Positions 9,146-17,393 of a stretch of DNA of 64,000 nucleotides are shown piece by piece. The DNA is taken from assembly GCF_001984215.1 (NCBI RefSeq), contig NZ_CP019420.1, forward strand, positions 4,588,001 to 4,652,000. Reading direction: 5' to 3'. Position 1 is the stretch's first letter, and each line of letters starts with the position of its first letter. The DNA is from Mycobacterium sp. MS1601 (GTDB lineage Bacteria; Actinomycetota; Actinomycetes; Mycobacteriales; Mycobacteriaceae). The position numbers were made by a program, and so were the translations under genes. The notes under the pieces were generated by a model that saw only the letters and a program-made list of their open reading frames with translations, was not told the DNA's origin and ran no database searches.

Positions 9146-9196
9146 GCGATTCCGGCGTGATCACCGTCGGTGAGCGACCGGAATCACGCCGAAATC
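9146..9196. repeat. 51-bp palindromic repeat, copy A, at the 3' end of the operon
   Basis: The element has outer arms GATTCCGGCGTGAT (9148-9161) and ATCACGCCGAAATC (9183-9196), which are inverted repeats with one mismatch, and further pairing inside. A second copy lies at 18121-18171; the two align without gaps at 42 of 51 positions. Copy A overlaps the stop of the amidotransferase gene, so a hairpin terminator role for the leftward operon is likely. It also resembles the extragenic palindromes of environmental mycobacteria. Confidence 0.75.
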
Positions 9197-9902
9197 ACCG
9201 GGTGGAGGCCACGAAGCCGGCCATCAGTTTCCGGGAGTCCAGGGACCACTCCCAGTTGACCTCGGGATGCCACTGCACCGCGGTGACGGGCAGAGTGGTG
9301 GATTCGAAGCCCTCGACCAAGCCGTCGGGGGCCAGCGCAGTGATGACGTAGCCGGGGGCCAAATCGCGCACCCCCTGATGGTGCTGACCGTTGACGCCCA
9401 GGTGTCCGGCGACGCCCATCCACTGCGCCACCCGTGACTCCGGCTCGACGGCGACGTCGTGACTGATGCTGATCAACTGCTCATCCCCGGGCTCGTGGTT
9501 GATTCCCGATCCCCAGTCGCGCTTCAGGTCGCCGTACAGCGTGCCGCCCTCCAGGACATTGACCAGCTGAGAGCCGCGGCAGATTGCGAGCACCGGGATG
9601 CCGCGCTGCTTGGCCACCTCGAAGGCGACGGCCTCGTTGGCATCGCGCACCGGATCCACCCAGCCGAGTGTGGGGTCGTCGGGGTCGCCACCGTAGCGGC
9701 GAGGGTCGACGTCACCGCCTCCGCTGAGTAGCAGCCCGTCGACGTGCTCCATCATCGGTGTGATGTCCGTCTGCACGGCGCAGTCAATGGACAGAGTGAC
9801 GGCGCCGGCCTGCTGCAGGCCGAGAAACATCCGTCGCCAGTGGCTCATCCGGCTCAGTTCCCACGAACTCATGGTGACGGCAATGACGGGCGGTTGGGTC
9901 AT
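9195..9902 (-). CDS. Class I glutamine amidotransferase, gamma-glutamyl-GABA hydrolase (PuuD)-like
   Basis: The 235-residue protein is a C26-type peptidase. The triad is visible as Cys in LAICRGSQLVNV and His/Glu in VQWHPEVNWE. LLLSGGGDVDPRRYGG near residue 60 is the PuuD-family glycine motif. PuuD hydrolyses gamma-glutamyl-aminobutyrate to glutamate and GABA after gamma-glutamylation by a glutamine-synthetase-like ligase. Two such ligases occur upstream in the same operon. Rv2859c next to GlnA4 (Rv2860c) in M. tuberculosis is the comparable pairing. Its ATG overlaps the stop of the monooxygenase by ATGA. The true gamma-glutamyl substrate is unknown. Confidence 0.87.
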   Translation of the reverse strand: MTQPPVIAVTMSSWELSRMSHWRRMFLGLQQAGAVTLSIDCAVQTDITPMMEHVDGLLLSGGGDVDPRRYGGDPDDPTLGWVDPVRDANEAVAFEVAKQRGIPVLAICRGSQLVNVLEGGTLYGDLKRDWGSGINHEPGDEQLISISHDVAVEPESRVAQWMGVAGHLGVNGQHHQGVRDLAPGYVITALAPDGLVEGFESTTLPVTAVQWHPEVNWEWSLDSRKLMAGFVASTR

Positions 9903-11350
9903 GTCAGCCTCACGGCGATGCGACGGGCCAGCTTGGTGGCCAGAATGTACGGGGTGGCGCCGAGCGGCCACTGCGAGACGATCTTGCCGGTGCCTGCGCG
10001 GAAGTAGCTCGACGTGGTGTTCCACACCGTCTTGGCCAGCTGTTCCTGCAGCCACTCGTTGTAGATCAGGAACGCCGAGCGACGGACCTCGATGACCTCT
10101 GCCCCCTGACGTGCGGCCCGGGAGATCAGTCCGGCAGCGAACGCGGCTTGCGCCTCGTAGAACGAGACCAGCGGCGAGGCATTGGTGTTGGGCCCGTACA
10201 TCATGAAGAAGTTCGGGAAGCCGGGCACCAGCATGCCCAAAAACGCCTCCGGCTCGCCTTTCCACACGTCGTGCAGCTCCAGTCCGTCACGGCCGCGTAC
10301 CCGATAGTTGCCCAGATAGTTGGCGGCGTCGAAACCTGTTGCCAGCACCAGGATGTCGAGGGCATGTTCGTCGCCGTTGGCGTCCACGGCTCCGGTGCGG
10401 GTCAATCCTTTCACCCCGTGCGGCACCAGCGAGACGTGGGGGAGTTGCAGGTCGGCATAGTAGGTGTCCGACAGGACGGTGCGCCGCGCCTCATAGCGAA
10501 ACTGCGGGGTGAGCAGTTCCAGCAGATCGGGGCGAGCGGCCAGTTCACGGTGCAGGAAGGCCAGCGACTTTGCGGAGCGGATCTTGTGGTCGCGACCGCC
10601 GGCGCGGGCATGCCCGGAGAACAGCTGGCGTCGGTCGTATCCGAAGAACAGCCGGGCCCGCCGCCACTTGTACACCGGGGCCCACCGATTGGCCCGTCGC
10701 TCCCGCGGGGTGAACGTGCGACTTCCCTTGGGCACCATCCAGTTCGGCTGTCGCTGGAACACCGTCACCGACGAGGCGACGCGGGCAGCGGCACTCACCA
10801 CCTGCACAGCCGAGGATCCGGTGCCCACCACTCCCACTGCCTTGTCGGTCATGTCGAGGCCGTCGATCCAGCGCGCCGTGTGGCACATCGCACCCTGGAA
10901 GTCGTTGTCACCTTGGGCGAAGGACGGGATCTGCGGGATGTTGAGGAAGCCGACGGCGCTGATGACTGCGGTGAACGCGCCGTGATCATCGCCGGAGGAG
11001 GTGCTGACGGCGTAGGTGTGCTCAGAATCGGACCACACCACGTCGTTCACGGCTTCGTTGAACCGGGTACGCCGCGGCAGATCCCACTTGTGGGCGACTT
11101 TCACCAGGTAGCCCAGCAGTTCCTGCCAGTCTGCATAGATGCCGGTCCAGTCGTGGCGCTCGAACGAGAAGGAGTAGATGTGGGTTTCGAGATCCACCTC
11201 GGCGCCGGGGTACCGGTTGTGATGCCAGGTGCCGCCGAAGCCGTCGGACTGCTCGAAGATCACGAAGTCGTGAATACCTTTGCGCTGCAATGCGACAGCT
11301 GCAGCGATGCCGCTGAAGCCGGCGCCGATGATCGCCACCCGGGGAGTCAT
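9899..11350 (-). CDS. Flavin-containing Baeyer-Villiger monooxygenase
   Basis: This 483-residue class B flavoprotein oxygenase starts with an FAD Rossmann motif (AIIGAGFSGIAAA) and has an NADPH Rossmann motif GVVGTGSSAVQVV near residue 180. Between them is the full Baeyer-Villiger fingerprint FxGxxxHxxxW, seen as FQGAMCHTARW. The ATGFD motif (LVLATGFDAAN) is also present. Such enzymes insert oxygen next to a ketone to give an ester or lactone using NADPH and O2. A hydrolase of the HSL family and two SDRs are in the same operon, as expected for alcohol-to-ketone-to-lactone-to-hydroxyacid routes. Its start overlaps the preceding SDR stop (AAATGA). Confidence 0.9.
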   Translation of the reverse strand: MTPRVAIIGAGFSGIAAAVALQRKGIHDFVIFEQSDGFGGTWHHNRYPGAEVDLETHIYSFSFERHDWTGIYADWQELLGYLVKVAHKWDLPRRTRFNEAVNDVVWSDSEHTYAVSTSSGDDHGAFTAVISAVGFLNIPQIPSFAQGDNDFQGAMCHTARWIDGLDMTDKAVGVVGTGSSAVQVVSAAARVASSVTVFQRQPNWMVPKGSRTFTPRERRANRWAPVYKWRRARLFFGYDRRQLFSGHARAGGRDHKIRSAKSLAFLHRELAARPDLLELLTPQFRYEARRTVLSDTYYADLQLPHVSLVPHGVKGLTRTGAVDANGDEHALDILVLATGFDAANYLGNYRVRGRDGLELHDVWKGEPEAFLGMLVPGFPNFFMMYGPNTNASPLVSFYEAQAAFAAGLISRAARQGAEVIEVRRSAFLIYNEWLQEQLAKTVWNTTSSYFRAGTGKIVSQWPLGATPYILATKLARRIAVRLT

Positions 11351-12063
11351 TTGATCTGCGCCGTCCAGCCGCCGTCCACCACGAGGTCGGTGGCGGTGAT
11401 GAACGAGGCACGTTCGGAGAGCAGGAAGGCGATGGCCTCGGCGATGTCTTCGGGCATTCCGAGCCGTCGCAGCGGGGTGCGCTGTTCCATGTTGGCGCGC
11501 CTGGCCGGGCTCTCGATGTAGAGCGGTTCGATCATCGGGGTGAGGACGGCGCCGGGGCAGACGGTGTTGCAGCGGATGCCTTCTGGGCCCAGTTGAACTG
11601 CCATCGCCTGGCTCAGCGACACCACCGCGGCCTTGCTCACTTGATAGGCGTCCAGCGGGGAATCCATGCCGCGCAATCCGGCGGTGCTGGCCACGTGGAC
11701 GATGGACTTGCCGGTGCCACGGCGCAGATACGGCAGGGCCGCCACCGTCAGTTTACGCAGCCCGTGCAGGTTCACCCCCAGTGTGACCTCCCAGATGGAC
11801 TCGTCGATGTCGAACGCCGATCCGTCGTGGTCGAACAGCGCCACCCCGGCGGCGTTCACCAGGTAGTCCAAACTGTCTAGCCGGCCCAGGATTTCAGCCG
11901 GGTCGTCGTTGATCAGGTCGTGTTTGACGTAGGTGATGCCCTCGGGCAGCTCCGCCGGGGCAGGTTTGACGTCGGCGGCCAACACCTCGACACCGTCGGC
12001 GGCCAGCCGTTGCGCGGTGGCCAGACCGATACCGCCGCCGGCACCGGTCACCAACGCTTTCAT
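11347..12063 (-). CDS. SDR family oxidoreductase
   Basis: The 238-residue enzyme has TGAGGGIG in the nucleotide loop, NAAG, catalytic Ser in VASTAGLRG, and YQVSK. An Asp at the end of beta-2 (LAADVKPAP) favours NAD(H). The C-terminal SERASFITATDLVVDGGW is standard for the classical SDR family. It overlaps the hydrolase stop by ATGA on one side and the monooxygenase start on the other, so it is translationally coupled to both. A likely job is oxidising the alcohol that yields the ketone for the Baeyer-Villiger enzyme, or the hydroxyacid that follows; this is inferred from order only. Confidence 0.87.
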   Translation of the reverse strand: MKALVTGAGGGIGLATAQRLAADGVEVLAADVKPAPAELPEGITYVKHDLINDDPAEILGRLDSLDYLVNAAGVALFDHDGSAFDIDESIWEVTLGVNLHGLRKLTVAALPYLRRGTGKSIVHVASTAGLRGMDSPLDAYQVSKAAVVSLSQAMAVQLGPEGIRCNTVCPGAVLTPMIEPLYIESPARRANMEQRTPLRRLGMPEDIAEAIAFLLSERASFITATDLVVDGGWTAQIK

Positions 12064-12980
12064 TCGGTCCCCAGAGCGTCAGCCAGCCGCGCGCCGGCGA
12101 AAGCCATGGCGCCTTCGGCGGTGGGGAAGATCTCGCTGAGGCCGAAGAAACCGTGCACCATGCCCGGCGTTTCGTGCGTCTGCACCGAAACGCCAGCGGC
12201 GGCGAGCGCTTTGGCGAACAGTTCGCCCTGCGGGCGGATGGGATCACATTCGGCGAGAATCACAGTGGCCTCGGGCAGTCCGCTGAGATCTGCCGACAGG
12301 ACGCTGACCAGGGGATCGGTGGCGTAGTCGGAGTCCGGCAGATAGTTGTCTTGGTGCCACTGCAGTTCGTCGCGCTCCAGCATCACGCCGTCGTAGTCTG
12401 GGTCCATGCCGATGCTCAAATCGGTGGTGGTCACCGGGTACACGAGCAGCTGATGCTTCAACGCCGGGCCCGAATCGCGAACCGAGAGTGCCACGGCCGC
12501 AGCCAGATTGCCGCCCGCGCTGTCACCGGCCACCGCAACGCGGGAGGCGTCTACTCCGAGGTCGGCGCTCACTGCCCACGCCAGAGCGTCAACGGCGTCA
12601 TGCACGGCGGTGGGGAACCTCGCCTCGGGCCCGCGTCGGTATCCGACCGACAGCACCGCGCTGCCGGAGGCGTTGGCGAGCAGGCGGGCCACCACGTCGT
12701 AGGAGTCGATGCTGCCCAGCAACCAACCTCCGCCGTGGTAGTAGACCGTCAGTGGCAACGCGGTCCCGACCACCGGCAGGTACAGCCGCCCGGGGATTCC
12801 CACGCCGTCGCGCGTCGGGATCGTCACATCCTGCACCGCGGCGATCGGCGGTTTGGCCAGTGCGCCGAATGTCGCTTCGAAGTTCTCCCGCGCGGTCTCG
12901 ACGGGCAGTAGGTGGGCGTTGGGTCGCCCGGATGCTTTGGTGTCGTCGAGCATCTTCTGGGCGATCGGGTCGATCGGCAT
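12060..12980 (-). CDS. Alpha/beta hydrolase, hormone-sensitive-lipase family esterase
   Basis: The 306-residue protein has the HSL-family oxyanion motif YYHGGGWLLGS and the nucleophile elbow GDSAGGNLAAA. The acid is probably in AECDPIRPQGE and the His in GMVHGFFG. It lacks a signal peptide, so it is cytoplasmic like most LipN/LipH-type mycobacterial esterases. The position next to a Baeyer-Villiger enzyme suggests it opens the resulting ester or lactone. The start ATG 12980 has GAAGGA close upstream and lies seven bases after the glutamine-synthetase-like stop. Confidence 0.88.
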   Translation of the reverse strand: MPIDPIAQKMLDDTKASGRPNAHLLPVETARENFEATFGALAKPPIAAVQDVTIPTRDGVGIPGRLYLPVVGTALPLTVYYHGGGWLLGSIDSYDVVARLLANASGSAVLSVGYRRGPEARFPTAVHDAVDALAWAVSADLGVDASRVAVAGDSAGGNLAAAVALSVRDSGPALKHQLLVYPVTTTDLSIGMDPDYDGVMLERDELQWHQDNYLPDSDYATDPLVSVLSADLSGLPEATVILAECDPIRPQGELFAKALAAAGVSVQTHETPGMVHGFFGLSEIFPTAEGAMAFAGARLADALGTE

Positions 12981-12987
12981 GTCCTTC

Positions 12988-14334
12988 TCAGATCCGTTCG
13001 TAGTAGCGGCGCGTCTCCCAGTCGGTGACGCAATGAGAGTCGAAAGCGGTCAGTTCGGCGGCGCTGGAAGCCACCAGGTGGTCGAACACCTGCGCGCCGA
13101 ATGCATCCTTGGCCAGTGCACAGGTGCCGAACAGCTCCAGCGAGCGGTGCAGCGAGGTGGGTACACCGGCGAAACCTTCATGGGTCCAGGCATTTCCATC
13201 AAAAATGCCCGGGGTGGGCAGCTGACGGTCGATGCCGTCGATGCCTGCAGCGATGGTGGCGGCGTAGGCGTAGTAAGGGTTGACGTCCGCACCTGGGATG
13301 CGATTCTCCACCCGGAACGATGCACCGTGCCCCACCAACCGGAACGCACACGAGCGGTTGTCATGACCCAGTGCAATGGCGGTACCGGCGAACTGGTCGG
13401 GTTGGAAGCGCTTGTAAGAGTTGACGGTCGGGGCGAACATCAGTGTCAGGTCTGAAGCATGCGCCAGTTGACCCGCCACGAACGACCCGAAGACCGGCGA
13501 CATCCCGTCCTGCCAGCAGAGCGGCTCGCCGTCGGTGGACCACAGACTGACGTGCAGGTGGCACGACGAGCCCACCTCGTCGATCTTCGGTTTGGCCATG
13601 AACGTGACGGTGAGGTCCGCATTGTGGGCCAGTTGTTTGATGCCGTACTTGAACAGGACATGGCGGTCGGCCATCTCGAGGGCGGTGCAGTAGTCGAGGG
13701 TGACCTCCTGCTGACCCAGGCCCCACTCCGGTTTGGACGATTCCACGGGCACGCCGAACTCCGGCATCTGGTTGCGGATCCGCTCGATGAACCATTCATC
13801 GCGGGCGGCCTGGACCATCTGGTAGTCCGAGCGGTAATCGGCCAGCATCCGCAGGTTCTGGTAGCCCTGCTCCCACGCCTGCTTCGGTGCCACTTCCGCC
13901 AGGTAGAACTCCAGCTCCGAGGCGAACTGCAGCTCGAAGCCTTTCGCCCGGGCCCGCTGCACCTGACGCCGCAGGATGGTGCGCGGCGCCACCGCCAGCA
14001 GTTCATCGGTGTCGGCGCCGTAGGCATCACAGATCACCAGCGCGGCATGCGGCTCCCATGGCACCCGCCGCAACGTCGCCAGGTCCGGCACCAGCCGGAT
14101 GTCGGCCCACCCGTTCTCGGCGCTGGACACCGGCAGCTCCAGCGGGTTCATCTCGAGGTCCACCGCGAACACGAAACTGCTGGCGTTGATCCCGTCACCG
14201 CTGAGTCCCAACGACCGGAACGCCGGGATGGTGAGGCGCTTGCCGACCAGCCTGCCGAACGGGTCGGGGGTGGCGCAGATGACGGTGTTGATCACTCCGT
14301 CGGTGACCAGTTGCTCGAACTCCTCGGTGGTCAT
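12988..14334 (-). CDS. Glutamine-synthetase-family gamma-glutamyl ligase (GlnA4/PuuA type), second copy
   Basis: The 448-residue product has GS-family motifs in order: SELEFYLAE for the metal site, GSSCHLHVSLW for the substrate/metal loop, TVNSYKRFQP for ATP binding, and RVENRIPGADVNPYYAYAA for the phosphate-binding Arg and C-terminal helix. The family outside true GlnA ligates glutamate to amines (PuuA for putrescine, Streptomyces GlnA4 for ethanolamine). ATG 14334 follows GGGAG and overlaps the stop of the upstream GS-like gene by ATGA. No adenylylation-type Tyr loop was seen. Two adjacent but divergent ligases suggest different substrates or a hetero-oligomer. Confidence 0.87.
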   Translation of the reverse strand: MTTEEFEQLVTDGVINTVICATPDPFGRLVGKRLTIPAFRSLGLSGDGINASSFVFAVDLEMNPLELPVSSAENGWADIRLVPDLATLRRVPWEPHAALVICDAYGADTDELLAVAPRTILRRQVQRARAKGFELQFASELEFYLAEVAPKQAWEQGYQNLRMLADYRSDYQMVQAARDEWFIERIRNQMPEFGVPVESSKPEWGLGQQEVTLDYCTALEMADRHVLFKYGIKQLAHNADLTVTFMAKPKIDEVGSSCHLHVSLWSTDGEPLCWQDGMSPVFGSFVAGQLAHASDLTLMFAPTVNSYKRFQPDQFAGTAIALGHDNRSCAFRLVGHGASFRVENRIPGADVNPYYAYAATIAAGIDGIDRQLPTPGIFDGNAWTHEGFAGVPTSLHRSLELFGTCALAKDAFGAQVFDHLVASSAAELTAFDSHCVTDWETRRYYERI

Positions 14335-15560
14335 TGATGCTCCCGGTGTCGCGTGAGTTCCCAGTCGGTGATGGTGGTCTTCAGCCACGTGCGGTAGCGC
14401 TCCAGTTCGGCACGGCGGGTGATGACATACGACAGGCAGAAGTCCTCGCCCAGCGCCTCCCTGAGCCACACCGCGGACTCGAACCGATCCAACGCAGCGC
14501 CCAGATCACCCGGCAGGGGCACCGGCTCGGGCAGGTCCAGCTTCTCGGTGAGACCGCGCAGCCCGCCGGCCAACAGTGCCACGGCACTGAGATACGGGCT
14601 GGCGTCGGCGCCAGGACGGCGGTGCTCGATCCGTGACGACGGCAGATCACCGAGGATCACCCGGCAGGCCGCGCCACGGTCGTCGTCGCCCCAGTTGGAC
14701 TGGTGCGGGGTGAACATCTCAGGGTCGATGCGCTTGTAGGAGTTGACATACGGGTTGAACAAGAGCGTCACATCGGACATCGTCGCCAACACACCCGCCA
14801 GGTAGTGCTTGCCTTCTGCGGACAGTGACCGGGGGCCGGTGGCGAGGATGTTGACACCATCGCGCACCAGGCTGGAGTGCACATGGCCGCCTGCGCCGGA
14901 CTTGTCGGGGTAGGGCTTGGCCATGAAGCTGGCGTGCAGTCCCTTCTCCGCGCACAGGTCGCGCAGGTACTGCCGGGCTCTGGCGGCGCTGTCACAGGCC
15001 TGTAGCGCAGGGACGGGAGACAGGGTGAACTCGAACAGCCCTGGCCCAAGTTCGCTGTGCACCATCTCGATCTCGACGCCGATCTGCTGCATACGGAAGA
15101 CGAATTCGCCGAACAGGTCCTCGGTTTCGGTGCAACGGGTCAGGCTGTAGGCATTCTCGGTGCGGCCCAGAGGTGTCCGGTCATCGTGGTAGAGCCAGAC
15201 TTCGAATTCGAAGCCGAGCACAGGTGTCAGGCCTTGCCGGTGGTATCGCTTGATCAAGGAGTTCAGCACCGTGCGCGGTGACAGACCGCAGTCCAGGTCG
15301 GCGATCACCGCGTCCACCCCGGATCGCCAGGGCAGTTCGACCCGGGTGCCCTCGTCGACCACCAACAGCGCGTCGGGATAGCCGTTGGCGGCGCTGCTGA
15401 ACGGGGTGTCGGCCACGTCGTCGACCAGCGACAGCCCGTAGACGATGGTGCAGAACGCCAGGCCGGGCTTGCGGCTCTTCTCGGTGCGGATCATCTTGCC
15501 GCGCAGTCCGTGGTCGTAGTCGGGTACCTCGATCTGCGTCATCGGCACGCGGCGGCTCAT
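14331..15560 (-). CDS. Glutamine-synthetase-family gamma-glutamyl ligase, first copy
   Basis: The 409-residue protein shares the GS fold but differs clearly from its neighbour. It has GFEFEVWLYHDD, SELGPGLFEFTLSP, GAGGHVHSSLV, YVNSYKRIDPEMF and SRIEHRRPGADASPYLSAVALLAGGL. The N-terminal beta-grasp part is short and includes FCTIVYGLSLVDD. It probably ligates glutamate to an amine or amino-alcohol using ATP. The start at 15560 overlaps the upstream stop by ATGA and has GAGGGG upstream; ATG 15542 (MTQIEV) is an alternative. Together with the PuuD-like hydrolase this defines a gamma-glutamyl protection pathway. Confidence 0.85.
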   Translation of the reverse strand: MSRRVPMTQIEVPDYDHGLRGKMIRTEKSRKPGLAFCTIVYGLSLVDDVADTPFSSAANGYPDALLVVDEGTRVELPWRSGVDAVIADLDCGLSPRTVLNSLIKRYHRQGLTPVLGFEFEVWLYHDDRTPLGRTENAYSLTRCTETEDLFGEFVFRMQQIGVEIEMVHSELGPGLFEFTLSPVPALQACDSAARARQYLRDLCAEKGLHASFMAKPYPDKSGAGGHVHSSLVRDGVNILATGPRSLSAEGKHYLAGVLATMSDVTLLFNPYVNSYKRIDPEMFTPHQSNWGDDDRGAACRVILGDLPSSRIEHRRPGADASPYLSAVALLAGGLRGLTEKLDLPEPVPLPGDLGAALDRFESAVWLREALGEDFCLSYVITRRAELERYRTWLKTTITDWELTRHREHQ

Positions 15561-16567
15561 GGGGTGCCCCTCGTGCGACCCACCCGCTGATACACCGCAT
15601 CGGGGATCAGGGACGGATCGCGGTACACCCACCAGGTACAGGTCGTCACCGGCTTCTCGGGTGTCCACACCGGTGCGTCGATCACCCGGGTGGGAAAACC
15701 CAAACGGTCGATCGGCATGACCTCGTTGAGTTGGCAGCAGTGCACGCAGTAGGAGCAGATGCCGACGGTGTTCCACGCAAAGTCGTGCTTCTCGGTGGTG
15801 ATGGCGAAGTTGAATGGCGCTGCGGCGCGCGGTGTTCCGCCGGTGATCCGCTCATCGAGGGAGCGTCCGCCGGAACCGCAGGGGGCGAAGCGGAACCCGA
15901 CCCGGTCGTCTTCGGTGAGGATCTCGATGTCACCGGCGCGGGCGGTGCCGGTGAGATGGGCGTGGAAGCCGTCGACGATGGCCACCATCAGCTGATGCGC
16001 GGAGGTGGTCCATGGTTGCGCGGACAGGTCGTATTTGCGCGTGTGCACGTCGTACCAGTCGGCCATCAGGAAATCCCACAGCGCACCCAGCTGGTCTTCG
16101 CCGACCAGGCGTACCGCCAGGTCGATCAGGCCGGACACTCGGTCGACAGCGTGGTCGTGGATGCGCTGCCAGATGTGGTGGGCGGCGGTGATGGCGGCAC
16201 CGGCCGAAGGATCCCCACTGCGACAAGCGTAGGCGGCTCGTTCGACTGCCGAAGTGAATTCGGGCCAGTGCGAGGCGATTCCGGCCATGGCGTCAGTGCC
16301 GATGAGTGAAGTGAGGCGATCCATCCCCTGCTGTAGTGCCTGCGGGGCGACGCCGTGGTCCAGGATCCAGTCCGCGGTCGCGGCGGGCCAGCGTTCGTAG
16401 ACGTCGAGGAGTTCCTCGGCTTCCAGTACCGCGACTTCGACCAGTGCGGCGGCAGTCTCACCGTCATCGAGATGGTCCAGCGCCGCGGCGAAGGTGCCTT
16501 TGGCCAGTTCGGTCCACGTGCCACTGCGTGCGTTGCGCCCCAGTGAGGGTTCGAAGTCGACCGTCAT
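15557..16567 (-). CDS. Unrecognised cysteine-rich protein of the gamma-glutamyl operon
   Basis: I do not recognise this 336-residue protein. The N-terminal 200 residues look all-helical, with many Ala/Leu and Trp/His positions (HHIWQRIHDHAVDR, LMADWYDVHTRKYD). The C-terminal third has conserved-looking metal-ligand candidates: APCGSGGRSL, then GICSYCVHCCQLNEVMP with four Cys and one His, and TTCTWWVYRDP. There is no signal peptide or membrane segment. It is locked into the operon by ATGA overlaps on both sides, so it likely takes part in the same pathway, perhaps as a metal- or Fe-S-dependent enzyme. That last step is a guess from the cysteine cluster. Confidence 0.7.
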   Translation of the reverse strand: MTVDFEPSLGRNARSGTWTELAKGTFAAALDHLDDGETAAALVEVAVLEAEELLDVYERWPAATADWILDHGVAPQALQQGMDRLTSLIGTDAMAGIASHWPEFTSAVERAAYACRSGDPSAGAAITAAHHIWQRIHDHAVDRVSGLIDLAVRLVGEDQLGALWDFLMADWYDVHTRKYDLSAQPWTTSAHQLMVAIVDGFHAHLTGTARAGDIEILTEDDRVGFRFAPCGSGGRSLDERITGGTPRAAAPFNFAITTEKHDFAWNTVGICSYCVHCCQLNEVMPIDRLGFPTRVIDAPVWTPEKPVTTCTWWVYRDPSLIPDAVYQRVGRTRGTP

Positions 16568-17313
16568 GTCAGCTGGAACCCCCCGTCCACGCGCAATTCG
16601 CTGCCGGTGATGTAGGACGCCTGATCGCTGAGTAGGAACGCGACGGTGTTCGCGATCTCCTCTGGTGCGGCGAACCGCCCGGCCGGCACCCGGTCCGCCA
16701 ATTGTGCTGGGAAAGTGGAGGTATCGCCGTGGGTGGCGGCCATGGGCGTGGCGACGAAACCGGGCGCGACGCTGTTGACCCGGATAGGAGCCAGCGCGCG
16801 CGCCGACGACTGGGTGAGCATGTGCAGTCCCGCCTTCGACGCGGCGTAGTGCGGGGTGGGGTCCGGGTTGGACAGGGCGATCACGCGGCCTGCTTCGATG
16901 GAGGTGATGTTGACGACCGCGGCCGGCGAGCGTTGCCGCAAGACGGTGGTGAAGGTGTTGATGACGTTGTAGGCGCCCATCAGATTGATGTCCAGGCACC
17001 GCAGCCAGGTGTTGCGGTCGACATCGCTGAATCCGGTATCGTCAAGAATTCCAGCACAATTCACTACATAGGCCACGTCGTTGACCGGTGCGCCCTGATG
17101 CCTCAGCGTGCCCAGCAGGTCGACATCGCGGACGTCGGCGGCGCAGCAGAACTGGTGTTGACGGTCTGGTTCGGGATGGGGCAGTCGTACGTCGACCCGG
17201 ATGGTGGCAATGCCCGCACCCATCAGGGTGCGGGCGATGGCTGCGCCGATCCCCGAGGCGGCTCCCGTCACCAACGCCGCCCCGCCACTGAACGTGAGAG
17301 GTAGCGAAGGCAA
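16564..17313 (-). CDS. SDR family oxidoreductase, first gene of the operon
   Basis: This 249-residue classical SDR has TGAASGIG, NCAG, catalytic Ser in ITSIEAGRV, Tyr/Lys in YAASKAG, and SDQASYITGSELRVDGGFQL. The start is TTG 17313 preceded by GGAGC. It opens the leftward operon, 80 bases from a divergent GntR/FadR regulator gene, so its promoter is probably controlled by that regulator. It may dehydrogenate an alcohol made from, or released with, the amine substrate; no specific substrate can be read. Confidence 0.86.
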   Translation of the reverse strand: MPSLPLTFSGGAALVTGAASGIGAAIARTLMGAGIATIRVDVRLPHPEPDRQHQFCCAADVRDVDLLGTLRHQGAPVNDVAYVVNCAGILDDTGFSDVDRNTWLRCLDINLMGAYNVINTFTTVLRQRSPAAVVNITSIEAGRVIALSNPDPTPHYAASKAGLHMLTQSSARALAPIRVNSVAPGFVATPMAATHGDTSTFPAQLADRVPAGRFAAPEEIANTVAFLLSDQASYITGSELRVDGGFQLT

Positions 17314-17393
17314 TTGGGCTCCAAACCGGTATGGGTCGATTTTTTAGTACTTTAACCGAAGGTGGCCGAACGCGTGCGGTAAGCTCATCCGCC
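17314..17393. promoter_or_regulatory. Divergent promoter region, GntR-type operator expected
   Basis: This 80-base gap separates the SDR operon from the FadR-like regulator. It contains an AT-rich stretch TTTTTTAGTACTTTAACC (17338-17355) with the palindromic core AGTACT, unusual in this GC-rich sequence. FadR-type regulators bind short inverted repeats in such positions. The exact operator is not defined by eye. Confidence 0.4.

Noticed and set aside
10148..11521. 457-codon plus-strand open frame opposite the Baeyer-Villiger gene
   Set aside because: It is the antisense shadow of a gene with full FAD, NADPH and fingerprint motifs.
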